Under the pieces are notes generated by a model. The model did not search any database. It was not told the DNA's origin and saw nothing but the letters and a program-made list of their open reading frames with translations. The position numbers and the translations under genes were made by a program. 42,108 nt of DNA from Thermoleophilia bacterium (GTDB lineage: Bacteria; Actinomycetota; Thermoleophilia; Gaiellales; JAICJC01). The stretch covers positions 1 through 42,108 of the forward strand of contig JAICKX010000016.1 in NCBI GenBank assembly GCA_025927685.1, given 5' to 3'. This document shows, one piece after another, positions 24,428 through 32,623 of this stretch. Positions within the stretch are counted from its first letter, which is position 1. Every line of letters begins with the position of its first letter.

Positions 24428-25225
24428 GTGACAATCCAAACCGACATCGACGTCTTCGCATCGATCGTCTGCGGGATCGACGGATCAGCCGAGAGCATCG
24501 AGGCGGCCCGCCAGGCCGGCAGGCTCGCCGCACCGGAGGCGGACGTCACGCTCGTGGGGATCGTGAACGAGGCCGCGGCTGTGTCCATCGGCTGGCCTGC
24601 GGTGCCGATCGCAGGCGCGGCGCGGGTGAGCCGAGAGACGATCACGTCCGGTTTCGAGGCGGCCCGCGCCGAGCTGCCCGGCCACCTCGCGGTCCGCGAG
24701 GCGACGGTCGCCGGGCCACCCGCGCCGCTCTCCGTCGTGGAAGCCCGCGCACGTGAGGCGACCGTCGTCGCCGTCGGCAGCCACGGGCACTCGCGTGCGG
24801 CCGGGATCGTCCTCGGCAGCGTCGCGACCGGGCTTCTGCACCAGGCACCCTGCTCGGTGCTCCTGGCCCGGCCCGCCGGAGACGGCTTCCCGAAGACGAT
24901 CGTCGTCGGGATCGACGGCTCGGCGCATTCGCGCAGAGCGGCGGAGGCCGCGGCGTCGCTGGCGAAGCGCACCGGCGCGACCATCCGCGGCCTGGTGGCG
25001 ACGGGCGGCGGCGAGATCGATTTCGCCGACGTCCGCTCCGTGGTCGACGACACCGGCCGGTACACCCTGCTCGACGACGAACACGACCCTGTCGACGCGC
25101 TGGCCCACGTCGACGCGGACCTGCTCGTCGTCGGCAGCCGCGGCCTGCGCGGCGTCCGCGCGCTCGGAAGCGTGAGCGAGCGCGCCGCCCACCGGGCGAG
25201 GTGCTCCGTGCTCGTCGTCCGGTGA
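24428..25225 (+). CDS. Tandem-domain universal stress protein
   Basis: A 265-residue protein with two Usp domains. Domain 1 begins IVCGIDGSAESIEAARQAG and carries GSHGHSRAAGIVLGSVATGL (G-x2-G-x9-GS). Domain 2 begins TIVVGIDGSAHSRRAAEAAA and carries GSRGLRGVRALGSVSERAA, a shorter loop with 7 residues between Gly and GS, so ATP binding there may be weaker. CSVLLARP and CSVLVVR end the two domains. Tandem Usp proteins such as Rv2623 slow growth in dormant mycobacteria; a similar role here is inference. The GTG at 24428 follows GGGAGGAGTGAG. A full operator at the right distance was not found, so its promoter is unclear. Confidence 0.9.
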   Translation: MTIQTDIDVFASIVCGIDGSAESIEAARQAGRLAAPEADVTLVGIVNEAAAVSIGWPAVPIAGAARVSRETITSGFEAARAELPGHLAVREATVAGPPAPLSVVEARAREATVVAVGSHGHSRAAGIVLGSVATGLLHQAPCSVLLARPAGDGFPKTIVVGIDGSAHSRRAAEAAASLAKRTGATIRGLVATGGGEIDFADVRSVVDDTGRYTLLDDEHDPVDALAHVDADLLVVGSRGLRGVRALGSVSERAAHRARCSVLVVR

Positions 25226-25258
25226 GCAACCGCGGCTCGCGGAAAGCCCGCATGTGAG

Positions 25259-25303
25259 TTCCGCGACCGCCCCGATGGCACGCGCGATGCCGGGCTCTAC
25301 CGT
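25259..25303 (+). promoter_or_regulatory. 19-bp operator plus -10, site E
   Basis: TTCCGCGACCGCCCCGATG at 25259-25277, a 20-base gap, then TACCGT at 25298-25303. The gene's ATG at 25311 is 7 bases further, so the mRNA should be leaderless and the operator spans -52 to -34. Confidence 0.7.
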
Positions 25304-25310
25304 TGGGCCG

Positions 25311-27968
25311 ATGACCATGTCGAAGCCTCCCAGCGCCGCCGAGGACCGAACCCACGACGTCATCCTGCGCGATGGGACGACGCTGCGCGTGCGGCCGCCG
25401 CTCGCGACCGACGCGGAATGCCTGCGGCGGTTCCTCGACAGCCTGTCGCCGGCGACCCTTCATCTGCGCTTTCACGCGATCCCCCGGATCGACGACGAGC
25501 TGGTCGGGCGGATGCTCGACCCCGACTGGGAGGTCCGCGGCGCGCTCGTCGCCGTGACGTCCGGCGTCGGCGGTGCCGAGGGCATCATCGGGCTCGCCAG
25601 CTACGACCGTCTCCGGGATCCGCGGGTGGCCGAGGTCGCCTTCGTCGTCGCCGACGACCGCAGGCTCGCCGGCATTGCCACCCGGCTTCTGGAGCAGCTC
25701 GCAGCCGAGGCCGCGGCCGCCGGGGTGGAGCGGTTCGTCGCCGAGGTGCTCCCCGAGAACGGGCACATGCTGCGCGTGTTCGAGGATTCCGGCTTCGGGG
25801 TCTCGATCACGCACCGGGACGGCGACGTCCAGGTCGAGTTCCCTCTCGGGCCCACCGGCCGCTACACCGATGCCGTCGACGCGCGCCACCACACCGGCGC
25901 CGCACGATCGCTCCGGCCGGCGCTTGCGCCGGAGACGGTCGCGGTGATCGGAGCGTCCGCGCGCGACGGCTCGATCGGCGGCGCGCTCTTCCGGAACATC
26001 GTCGAGGGGTTCACGGGCCGGGCCTACCCGGTCAACCGCTCCGGCGACGCCGTCGCAGGTCATCACGCGTATCGCTCCGTCGCGGCAATTCCGGAGCCGA
26101 TCGAGCTCGCGATCGTCGCCGTTCCGGCGGGTGCCGTCCTGACTGCGGCGACGGAGGCGCTCGACGCCGGAGTGGAAGCGCTGTGCGTCATCTCGGCGGG
26201 GTTCGCCGAGACGGGGCCTGCGGGCGCCGAGGAGGAGAAGCGGCTGGTGTCGCTCGTGCGCGCCCACGGGGCCCGACTCGTCGGGCCGAACTGCCTCGGG
26301 ATCTTCTCCGCGAAGCGGGAGATGAACGCCACGTTCTCCCGGAGCGGCTTCCCGCCGGGGAACGTCGCGTTCGCGTCGCAGAGCGGCGCTGTCGGGCTCG
26401 CCGTCGTGGACGAGGCGGTCGCGCGCGGACTCGGCTTCTCCGCATTCGTCTCGATCGGCAACAAGGCGGACGTGTCGTCGAACGATCTCCTCGAGTACTG
26501 GGAGGAGGACCCAGAGACGAACGTGATCGCGCTCTACCTCGAGTCGTTCGGGAACCCGCACCGGTTCGCGCGGATCGCCCGTCGGGTCGCCCGGCGGAGG
26601 CCGATTCTCGCCCTGAAGGCTGGCTCGACGCCGATCGGAGAACGTGCGGCGCTCTCGCACACCGCGGCCCTGGCCGGCTCGGACGCCGCCGCCGAGGCGC
26701 TCTTCCGCCAGGCGGGCGTCCTGCGAGCCCATACGCTCGAGGAGTTCGAGGACACGCTCCAGCTCCTCGCCGCCCAGCCGCTGCCGCATGGCCGGCGCGT
26801 CGCGATCCTGTCCAACGCCGGCGGCCTGGCGGTGCTGTGCGGCGACGCCTGCGCCGAGGCCGGCTTCGAGCTCTCCGCGCTCAGCGAGCGGACCAGGGAG
26901 CACCTTGCCGCGCTGGCACCCGATGAGGCCACGGTGCTGAACCCCGTCGACCTGCTCGGGTCCGCAACCGCCGAGACGCTTGCACACGCCGTGCCGGCCA
27001 TCCTGGCCGACGGCGACGTCGACGCGCTCATCGTGCTGGCCGCACCGACCGCGGTCCTCTCGTCGGAGGACGCCGCACGCACGATCGCGTCGGCGACGGA
27101 CGGTGGTGCCCACGGCAAGCCGGTGCTCATGGTGACGCCCGGCGCCGAGCCGGTCCACGGCCGGGTGCCGTGCTATCGCTATCCCGAGTCGGCCGTCCGC
27201 GCGCTGCGGAAGGCGGCCGAACGGTCGGAATGGCTGCGGCGCCCGCGGGGACGGATCGCCGAGGTCCCCGCAGACCGGCCTGAGGCGCGCGCCGTGATCG
27301 ACGCCGCGCTGGCCACGCCCGACCAGCCGTGGCTTTCCGCCGACGACGTCCGCCGCCTGCTCCGGGCATACGGGATCCCGTTCGTCTCCCAGCGCGTGAT
27401 CGACCGGGCGGAGGACGCCGCCGCGGCGGCGAAGGCTCTCGGTTACCCGCTCGCAGTCAAGGGCGGTGCGCCCGGCGCCCACAAGTCGGACGCCGGAGCC
27501 GTGGTGCTGGGCGTCGCGGACGACGAAGCGCTGGCGTCGGCCATGGAGCGCGTCGGCCTGCCCGCCGTGCTGCAGCCGATGGTTACCGGTGGCGCCGAGC
27601 TGCTCGCCGGAGCCGTCCAGGACCCGGTCTTCGGCGCCGTCGTGGCCCTCGGGCCGGGAGGGACGTCGACCGAGCTCGTCGGCGGCGCGAACTTCGCGAC
27701 GGCCCCGCTGACCGACGTCGACGCGGAGGAGCTCGTGACCTCCGGCAAGACCGGCGTGCTCGTTTCGGGCTTCCGAGGACGGGCGGCCGCGGATGTGCCC
27801 GCGCTCGCCGACCTCGTTCGCCGCGTCGCCGCGCTCGTTACGGACTTCCCCGAGGTTGCCGAGCTCGACCTGAACCCGGTGATCGCTCTGGAGGGCGACT
27901 GCGTCGCGGTCGACGGCCGCATTCGCATCTCGCGAGCGCCGCGCCGGGGCCGCCTCAAGACTTGGTGA
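25311..27968 (+). CDS. GNAT acetyltransferase fused to an ADP-forming acyl-CoA synthetase
   Basis: An 885-residue fusion. Residues 15-180 are a GNAT domain (RVRPPLATDAECLRRFLDSL; RRLAGIATRLLEQLAAE is the acetyl-CoA loop). About 195-650 is the CoA-binding and ligase part of an NDP-forming acyl-CoA synthetase: VAVIGASARDGSIGGALFRN, VGPNCLGIFS, ASQSGAVGL, and SHTAALAGSD with His450 as the expected phospho-histidine. From about 660 an ATP-grasp domain follows (AAAKALGYPLAVKGGAPGAH, then KSDAGAVVLGV). These enzymes make acetyl-CoA from acetate, or ATP and acetate in reverse; GNAT fusions act as protein lysine acetyltransferases (Pat type), usually with GNAT at the C-terminus. The ATG at 25311 is favoured because a site-E promoter predicts a leaderless mRNA; an earlier GTG at 25254 would precede the operator. 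Confidence 0.9.
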   Translation: MTMSKPPSAAEDRTHDVILRDGTTLRVRPPLATDAECLRRFLDSLSPATLHLRFHAIPRIDDELVGRMLDPDWEVRGALVAVTSGVGGAEGIIGLASYDRLRDPRVAEVAFVVADDRRLAGIATRLLEQLAAEAAAAGVERFVAEVLPENGHMLRVFEDSGFGVSITHRDGDVQVEFPLGPTGRYTDAVDARHHTGAARSLRPALAPETVAVIGASARDGSIGGALFRNIVEGFTGRAYPVNRSGDAVAGHHAYRSVAAIPEPIELAIVAVPAGAVLTAATEALDAGVEALCVISAGFAETGPAGAEEEKRLVSLVRAHGARLVGPNCLGIFSAKREMNATFSRSGFPPGNVAFASQSGAVGLAVVDEAVARGLGFSAFVSIGNKADVSSNDLLEYWEEDPETNVIALYLESFGNPHRFARIARRVARRRPILALKAGSTPIGERAALSHTAALAGSDAAAEALFRQAGVLRAHTLEEFEDTLQLLAAQPLPHGRRVAILSNAGGLAVLCGDACAEAGFELSALSERTREHLAALAPDEATVLNPVDLLGSATAETLAHAVPAILADGDVDALIVLAAPTAVLSSEDAARTIASATDGGAHGKPVLMVTPGAEPVHGRVPCYRYPESAVRALRKAAERSEWLRRPRGRIAEVPADRPEARAVIDAALATPDQPWLSADDVRRLLRAYGIPFVSQRVIDRAEDAAAAAKALGYPLAVKGGAPGAHKSDAGAVVLGVADDEALASAMERVGLPAVLQPMVTGGAELLAGAVQDPVFGAVVALGPGGTSTELVGGANFATAPLTDVDAEELVTSGKTGVLVSGFRGRAAADVPALADLVRRVAALVTDFPEVAELDLNPVIALEGDCVAVDGRIRISRAPRRGRLKTW

Positions 27969-28273
27969 CGGGAGAACGGAACCGGCGGGCATCGCCGACC
28001 TCCTGGACCGCTCCGCGGTGCCGACGAGCTCGTCGCATCCCGTGCCCCGAACGAACGGCTGCGCAGCAGGCGATATCAGGAGGCCGCCCGAAGGCCGGCG
28101 TCACTGGGGTACCTCCCGGACGTCGACCACACCGACGGCTGCGTGGCGCACCGTGCGACGTACCGCCACCGAGTCCTCGGCTTCTTCAGCTCCACGCTGC
28201 TCGCTGGCGTCCCCGTGCAATCGGGTGATGGCGGCCGGTAGGCTCACGCACGCTCACCTGCGGACGATGGCGC
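27969..28273. other. 305-base intergenic region without a recognised gene
   Basis: Open stretches occur in several frames, but none has a start, ribosome site or recognisable motif. TAGGCT at 28239-28244 is a possible -10 for the diguanylate cyclase gene at 28274. No operator copy was found. It might hold a decayed gene, but I cannot support one. Confidence 0.3.
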
Positions 28274-29170
28274 ATGACTCGACCTGACCACCACCCCGAC
28301 GCGCCGGACCTGGCGACGCTGGCCAAGCTCGGCGTTGTCGGCTGGCAGCTCGAGCTCCCGTCGCTGCGGGTGGTGTCGATGTCCGAGGGGTTGCTCGACA
28401 TGCTGGGCTACGAGCCGAGCGACACGCTCGGCCAGGATGGCTACTGGGAGGCGGTGTGCCATCACGACGATCGCGCTCGGCTCGACCAGGCGCGGCACGA
28501 CCTGCTCGGCACCGGCGAGAGCTGGGCCACGTTCCGGGCGATCACCGGCGCCGGCGCGGTCGTATGGCTGGCCGAACACGCCTGCAAGCTCGACGATCGC
28601 GTCGTCGGCGTGACGTTCGACGTCACCGACAGCCCCTACCGGCGGGAAGCGCATGCCCGCGCGCGGACCGATCACCTGACGGGGCTCTGGGATCGACCCA
28701 CCTTCGAGCACGATCTGGACGACGCCTGTGCCGACTGCGCCGCCGGCGCGGGCGCCGCCCTGCTCTTCCTCGACCTGAACGGCTTCAAGCTGGTCAACGA
28801 CCGCCACGGCCACGCTGCGGGCGACGACGTGCTGCGCGAGACCGCCCGGCGCCTGCGCGTGGTCGTGCGCGCCAACGAACGCTGCTATCGGCTCAGCGGC
28901 GACGAGTTCGTCGTCGTCTGCCGCACCCGTACGCCTGACGAGGCGGCCGCCGCGGCCGCCGCGGTCGAGCGCCGCATCAAGGACGCGCTCGCCGAGCCGA
29001 TCACCGCCGCCGGCGTCGACGTCACCATTGTCACGGCGGTGGGCGCCGCCGTCTGTCCGTGCGACGCCGCCGCGCCGGAAGGGCTGGTCGCCCACGCCGA
29101 CCAGGCGATGTACGCGGACAAGCGCGCGTTGAAGCTCGCCGACCGCGCTCACGTCGGATACGACACCTAG
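28274..29170 (+). CDS. PAS-GGDEF diguanylate cyclase
   Basis: A 298-residue protein. Residues 15-120 form a PAS domain (GVVGWQLELPSLRVVSMSEG, then LLDMLGYEPSDTLG and VTFDVTDSPYRRE). Residues 132-292 are a GGDEF domain: RTDHLTGLWDRPTFEHDLDD, then LFLDLNGFKLVNDRHGHAAG and RLSGDEFVVV. The signature is SGDEF rather than GGDEF, a tolerated change. An inhibitory RxxD site is not seen before it. It probably makes c-di-GMP under control of a ligand or redox signal in PAS. The PilZ receptor at 11874 could be one target. There is no membrane segment. The gene ends 4 bases inside the convergent membrane-protein gene. Confidence 0.88.
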   Translation: MTRPDHHPDAPDLATLAKLGVVGWQLELPSLRVVSMSEGLLDMLGYEPSDTLGQDGYWEAVCHHDDRARLDQARHDLLGTGESWATFRAITGAGAVVWLAEHACKLDDRVVGVTFDVTDSPYRREAHARARTDHLTGLWDRPTFEHDLDDACADCAAGAGAALLFLDLNGFKLVNDRHGHAAGDDVLRETARRLRVVVRANERCYRLSGDEFVVVCRTRTPDEAAAAAAAVERRIKDALAEPITAAGVDVTIVTAVGAAVCPCDAAAPEGLVAHADQAMYADKRALKLADRAHVGYDT

Positions 29171-29502
29171 CCATGCTCCTGTAGGGGGCGATGCCGAGCC
29201 GCCGGCTCACCGCTGCGACGGCCCGCGATGCTCGGCGGGAAACCCGTACCGGCGACGACGACCGTCGCGATGCAGGCGAGGATCGCGACCGGGATACCCG
29301 AGGGCACGGTCGTCGTCCCGCCGGCGTCCGACGTCCCGCCGCTCACGACGATGTTCCCGCCGAACGCCGAGACGAGCACCACGGCCGCCCAGATGGCGGT
29401 GATCGCCAGGGAGACCCAGACGGCCCTCGCACGCCCGGCGCGGTCGGTCAGGCCGGCAGACGGAGTCTCACTGCGTGCTGACGGTTTCGTCAGCACCACC
29501 AT
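29167..29502 (-). CDS. Small two-helix membrane protein of unknown function
   Basis: A 111-residue frame from ATG 29502. It has a charged N-terminus (KPSARSETPSAGLTDRAGRA), then helix VWVSLAITAIWAAVVLVSAF, a Gly/Ser/Thr loop (GGNIVVSGGTSDAGGTTTVP), and helix IPVAILACIATVVVAGTGF. The amphipathic pattern and two clear hydrophobic segments argue that it is real. I know no family. No strong ribosome site is visible. The stop overlaps the diguanylate cyclase stop tail to tail. The 190 bases upstream toward 29693 hold the site-G promoter of the opposite gene. Confidence 0.45.
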   Translation of the reverse strand: MVVLTKPSARSETPSAGLTDRAGRARAVWVSLAITAIWAAVVLVSAFGGNIVVSGGTSDAGGTTTVPSGIPVAILACIATVVVAGTGFPPSIAGRRSGEPAARHRPLQEHG

Positions 29503-29596
29503 CGTCGCCGGCCACCAACGGCGCCGCATCGGGGCGAGCGCCGAACGTCGGCGCGGCGTTCTACGGAGCGGCGTCGCGTGGATCGCCGCGACGCGA

Positions 29597-29642
29597 TTCG
29601 GCGTGAACGCCGATGTCCGGCAATGGCGCGCTAGCCGACACT
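29597..29642 (+). promoter_or_regulatory. 19-bp operator plus -10, site G (best dyad)
   Basis: TTCGGCGTGAACGCCGATG at 29597-29615 holds the perfect 7-2-7 inverted repeat TCGGCGT-GA-ACGCCGA. After 21 bases comes GACACT at 29637-29642. The membrane protein gene starts at 29693. Confidence 0.7.
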
Positions 29643-29692
29643 GTGAACCAGAACCCAAGGTCATCCGACCTGCAACCTGGAAGGAGCCGGAG

Positions 29693-30334
29693 ATGCGGCG
29701 AGTACTGGAAATCGGAGGCGTCGTCGCGGCGCTCGTGCTGATCGTCGTGGGCATCGGCGCGGCCGCCATGGCGTGGAACGCCCGCGGCACAGTGCAGGAC
29801 ACGCTTGCCCAGGAGCACATCGTGGGCTCGCCTGACATGACGCCGACGGCGATCAAGGCGGAGGCTAAGGAGGCCGGCCTTGACATCGCGACCCTGAACG
29901 TTCCGACGTTGAGCGTCGCCGGGAAGCAGATCGACAGCGGTGAGCGCGCGCACGCGTTCGCCGGGTACATGCGGATCCATGCCCTCGAGGCCACGGGCGG
30001 CCTGACCTACGCGGAGATGCCGCGCTACGCGACCGCCGACGGCAAGGGGACGAACGATCCCGCCAAGGCGCTCAAGGTCAACGGACAGCCGCAGGACAAC
30101 GGCGCCCGCCAGGTGTGGGTGACGGAGACGGCACTGGCCACCGCGCTGCAGTCGAGCTACATGGCCGACCAGCTGTCGCTCTTCGGGCTCGTCACCGGCG
30201 TGGCCCTGTTCCTGAGCGGCATCGGGTTCGGTGTGCTCGCCCTGGGCGGCGCGCTGCGAAACCGCGAGACCGCGCTCGAGTTCCTGGGGAAGCGCACCGG
30301 GCGCACGCCGCACGTTCCGGCCGGCGCCAACTGA
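29693..30334 (+). CDS. Conserved actinobacterial two-helix membrane protein
   Basis: A 213-residue protein with helices at about 7-28 (IGGVVAALVLIVVGIGAAAM) and 165-190 (LFGLVTGVALFLSGIGFGVL). The loop between them reads IVGSPDMTPTAIKAEAKEAG, then GYMRIHALEATGGLTYAEMP. Proteins with this GTPDMTP...YMRIHALEATGG pattern are often labelled aromatic ring-opening dioxygenase LigA, but no dioxygenase motif is present, so I do not use that name. The loop is probably extracytoplasmic. The ATG at 29693 has GGAAGGAG upstream, preferred over a longer reading from 29228. The best copy of the 19-bp operator lies 78 bases upstream. A 15-bp hairpin follows the gene. Confidence 0.75.
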   Translation: MRRVLEIGGVVAALVLIVVGIGAAAMAWNARGTVQDTLAQEHIVGSPDMTPTAIKAEAKEAGLDIATLNVPTLSVAGKQIDSGERAHAFAGYMRIHALEATGGLTYAEMPRYATADGKGTNDPAKALKVNGQPQDNGARQVWVTETALATALQSSYMADQLSLFGLVTGVALFLSGIGFGVLALGGALRNRETALEFLGKRTGRTPHVPAGAN

Positions 30335-30358
30335 CGACCGACGCGGCACTTGCGGACC

Positions 30359-30392
30359 CTCGCGGGCCGCCCCGGACGGGGCGGCCCGCGAG
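30359..30392 (+). terminator. 15-bp perfect hairpin terminator
   Basis: CTCGCGGGCCGCCCC (30359-30373), loop GGAC, then GGGGCGGCCCGCGAG (30378-30392). It begins 25 bases after the stop at 30334. It is the strongest hairpin seen in the window; CTTCT follows rather than a T-run. Confidence 0.75.
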
Positions 30393-30448
30393 CTTCTGGT
30401 CCGGGAGCGCGCCTGCCTCCGGCACCACCGTAGTTTTCCGCCCGCAGG

Positions 30449-30493
30449 TTCCGCGTCCGCCCCGACGCGCACCCGGCCGTCGGCGCCGATGCT
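30449..30493 (+). promoter_or_regulatory. 19-bp operator plus -10, site F
   Basis: TTCCGCGTCCGCCCCGACG at 30449-30467, a 20-base gap, then GATGCT at 30488-30493. ATG at 30500 is 6 bases further, so the mRNA should be leaderless with the operator at -51 to -33. Confidence 0.65.
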
Positions 30494-30499
30494 GTGAGC

Positions 30500-31168
30500 A
30501 TGGCAATCGAGCAGTCAATGGGTACGGTGGAGTACCCCGTCGCCTGGATCGACGGCACGCAGGCCCGCCACCTCGGCCGGGCGCGGTTCGAGGGGGCCAG
30601 CCTCGCGCTGGAGGGCGCAGCGGCCGGACAGCCGCGGCGCACCGTACGGATCCCCGGGCGCGCGATCCGCAGGGTCGAGCTTCACCGGTGGGCGCCGGCT
30701 CCGGCCGTCGCGATCACCCTGCCCGACGGCGACGTCATCGTCGAGGTCCTGTTCGGCGGCTGGGGCGCGGCCCACCAGCTCGCCGGCGCCGTTCACGCCA
30801 CCGCCTTGGCCGCCTCGGAGGAGGGAGATGTGATGACCGACCAGATCGCCATCCTTGCTGAGATCAAGCCGGGCAAGCGGGCGGATCTCGAGCGGGCACT
30901 CGCCCAGGGGCCGCCGTTCGACCTGGCAAAGGAAGGGTTCGAGCACCACGAGGTGTTCCTCGGGGACACCGACGTCGTCTTCGTCTTCACGGGGCCCGGC
31001 GCGGCGTCGCAACTCAGGCGCATGGCCGCCACCCCCGAGCTCTTCCGCCACGTCATCAAGATGACGAACCTGGTGTCCGCCCCGCGTCTGCTCCAGCAGA
31101 CGTTCCGGTGGGCGCGGCACGACTCGGACGCAGACCGGCCCTCCGAGGCCAAGACGCTGGCGGGGTGA
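30500..31168 (+). CDS. Unknown two-domain protein; C-half paralogous to the 20570-20878 product
   Basis: A 222-residue product. Residues 1-110 form a beta-rich domain (EYPVAWIDGTQARHLGRARF, then VRIPGRAIRRVEL and ITLPDGDVIVEVLFGGW), which I do not recognise. Residues 112-222 are a paralogue of the 102-residue protein at 20570 (AEIKPGKRADLERALAQGPP, GFEHHEVF, VVFVFTG). An in-frame ATG at 30833 has GGAGGAGGGAG just upstream, so the second domain may also be made alone from an internal start, in the form its paralogue takes. The start ATG at 30500 fits the leaderless site-F promoter; a GTG at 30494 is possible. No function can be named; the operator links it to the hypoxia-type regulon. Confidence 0.7.
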   Translation: MAIEQSMGTVEYPVAWIDGTQARHLGRARFEGASLALEGAAAGQPRRTVRIPGRAIRRVELHRWAPAPAVAITLPDGDVIVEVLFGGWGAAHQLAGAVHATALAASEEGDVMTDQIAILAEIKPGKRADLERALAQGPPFDLAKEGFEHHEVFLGDTDVVFVFTGPGAASQLRRMAATPELFRHVIKMTNLVSAPRLLQQTFRWARHDSDADRPSEAKTLAG

Positions 31169-31319
31169 CGCGGCCGTGACGACTCGTGCTCGGGCTGAAC
31201 CGCTGGGCGCTCCGCGTGTCGGCATACGCCCGTCTGATGACGGACGTGTATCCGCCCTTCCGGCTGGATCTTCGGCCGACCGATCCCGGGATCATGGTCG
31301 AGGCTCGAAGGGAGGAGGC

Positions 31320-31814
31320 CTGAAGCGGGTTCTCGTCGCGTACGCATCCACGCGGGGGTCGACTCGGGAGGTGGCCGAAGCGATTGCCGCAGTGCTCGCG
31401 GAGGACGGCCTCGACGTCGAGGTGCGGGCGGCCACCGACGTCGACGATCTGGGCGAATGCTCGGGCGTCGTGCTCGGAGGCGCGCTCTATATGGGCCGAT
31501 TGCACAAGGACGCCCGGCGGTTCCTGGCCCGTCACCGCGACGCGCTCGGCGCGGTCCCGGTTGCGGTGTTTGCACTGGGCCCCAGGACGACGACCGCCGA
31601 TAACGTCGGCGGCTCGCGGGCCCAGCTCGACCGGGCGCTCGCCAGGACGCCGGAGCTCGTCCCCGCCGCCGTGGCGGTCTTCGGCGGCGTGATCGATCCC
31701 TCGGCCCTGCGGTTTCCCTTCAACCGAATGCCCGCCAGCGACGCACGCGACTGGGACGCGATCCGCTCGTGGGCCGACGAGCTCGGTGCCGTGTTCGCGA
31801 CGCGCGCGGGCTGA
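31320..31814 (+). CDS. Flavodoxin-domain protein (HemG-like)
   Basis: A 164-residue protein. RVLVAYASTRGSTREVAEAI is the FMN phosphate loop (T/S-x-x-G-x-T). VVLGGALYMGRLHKDARRFL and PVAVFALGPRTT are further flavin contacts, as in menaquinone-dependent protoporphyrinogen oxidase HemG and related flavodoxins. It probably carries electrons in the cytoplasm. The best start is a CTG at 31320, 5-6 bases after GGGAGGAGG, giving an initial LKRVLVAYAS; no ATG or GTG suits. A weak operator-like site (31218-31236) lies upstream. It converges on the ABC permease gene. Confidence 0.75.
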   Translation: MKRVLVAYASTRGSTREVAEAIAAVLAEDGLDVEVRAATDVDDLGECSGVVLGGALYMGRLHKDARRFLARHRDALGAVPVAVFALGPRTTTADNVGGSRAQLDRALARTPELVPAAVAVFGGVIDPSALRFPFNRMPASDARDWDAIRSWADELGAVFATRAG

Positions 31815-31822
31815 CGCGGCTG

Positions 31823-32623
31823 TCAACCACCGCCGAGATCGCGACGCTCGAACGCCAGCACGGCCGCCCCGACCATCGCCGCGGCCCCCGCAGCCAGGAC
31901 GAGCAACCCCGGCCCGTCGGCGCCGGTCTGCAGCGGGGCCTGCCCCGAGTAGTGGAAGGGCGACAGGTACCGGAACGGCGAGAGCCAGCCCGCGAGCCCC
32001 GCGAGCCCCGCCACCAGGTATCCGACGGCCGCGACCGCCGCCGGCACGCCGATCGCAGAGGCACGATGCCGTGTGGCGGCGCCGACCGCCAACGCCATGC
32101 TGCCGTGGAAGAGGCCCAGGAGTCCAAGCCCGGCCACCGCGCCGACCACCCGGCTGACGTCGAGCGAGAGCCCGGCCAGCGGGTCCGCCACGAGCAGCGC
32201 CGCCGTCGCCGCCGCTGCGAGCACGCCCAGCTCGATCGCGAGCCCGGCGGCCTTCCAGAGGACGATCGAGCGGCGGGAGACCGGCGCCGAGATGACGAGC
32301 TCGAGGAGGCCCTGCTCGTGCTCGCCGGCGAGCGTGCCGGCGCCGGTGCCGATCGCCAGCACCAGCACGAACAGGGGCAGCATTGCGCTGAACAGCTCGG
32401 CATCCAGGAACCCCGGCCCGGTCGTGATGCCGAGCGTCCCGCTGATCCCGAAGAGGTGCTTCAGCACGTCGGGGTAGTTCTGGGCGAGGTTCTGGAACCC
32501 GGGCGAGTCCTTCACCGACGGGAACACCGCCGCGATCATGCCGATGTAGAGCGCGGTGCCGATCGACCAGGAGAGGAGCGTGCGGCGGCGGTCCACCAGG
32601 GCTCGGCGCAGCACCTCAGGCAT
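31823..32623 (-). CDS. ABC-2 type transporter permease
   Basis: A 266-residue protein with about six helices (LLSWSIGTALYIGMIAAVF; LFSAMLPLFVLVLAIGTGAG; AAATAALLVADPLAGLSL). GEHEQGLLELVISAPVSRRS is the cytoplasmic motif typical of ABC-2 exporters (E-x-x-x-G-x-L-x-x-L-x-x-P-x-x-R). The ATG at 32623 overlaps the ATPase stop by 8 bases. The pair forms a membrane exporter of unknown substrate, often drugs or lipids. Confidence 0.85.
   Translation of the reverse strand: MPEVLRRALVDRRRTLLSWSIGTALYIGMIAAVFPSVKDSPGFQNLAQNYPDVLKHLFGISGTLGITTGPGFLDAELFSAMLPLFVLVLAIGTGAGTLAGEHEQGLLELVISAPVSRRSIVLWKAAGLAIELGVLAAAATAALLVADPLAGLSLDVSRVVGAVAGLGLLGLFHGSMALAVGAATRHRASAIGVPAAVAAVGYLVAGLAGLAGWLSPFRYLSPFHYSGQAPLQTGADGPGLLVLAAGAAAMVGAAVLAFERRDLGGG

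Noticed and set aside
29693-30334. Name aromatic ring-opening dioxygenase LigA for the two-helix membrane protein
   Set aside because: No metal-binding dioxygenase motif is present, and two terminal helices do not fit an enzyme of that class.
31218-31236. GTCGGCATACGCCCGTCTG, an operator-like site before the flavodoxin gene
   Set aside because: It matches 11 of 15 defined bases, but lacks the CCGATG core, and no -10 box lies at the right distance.
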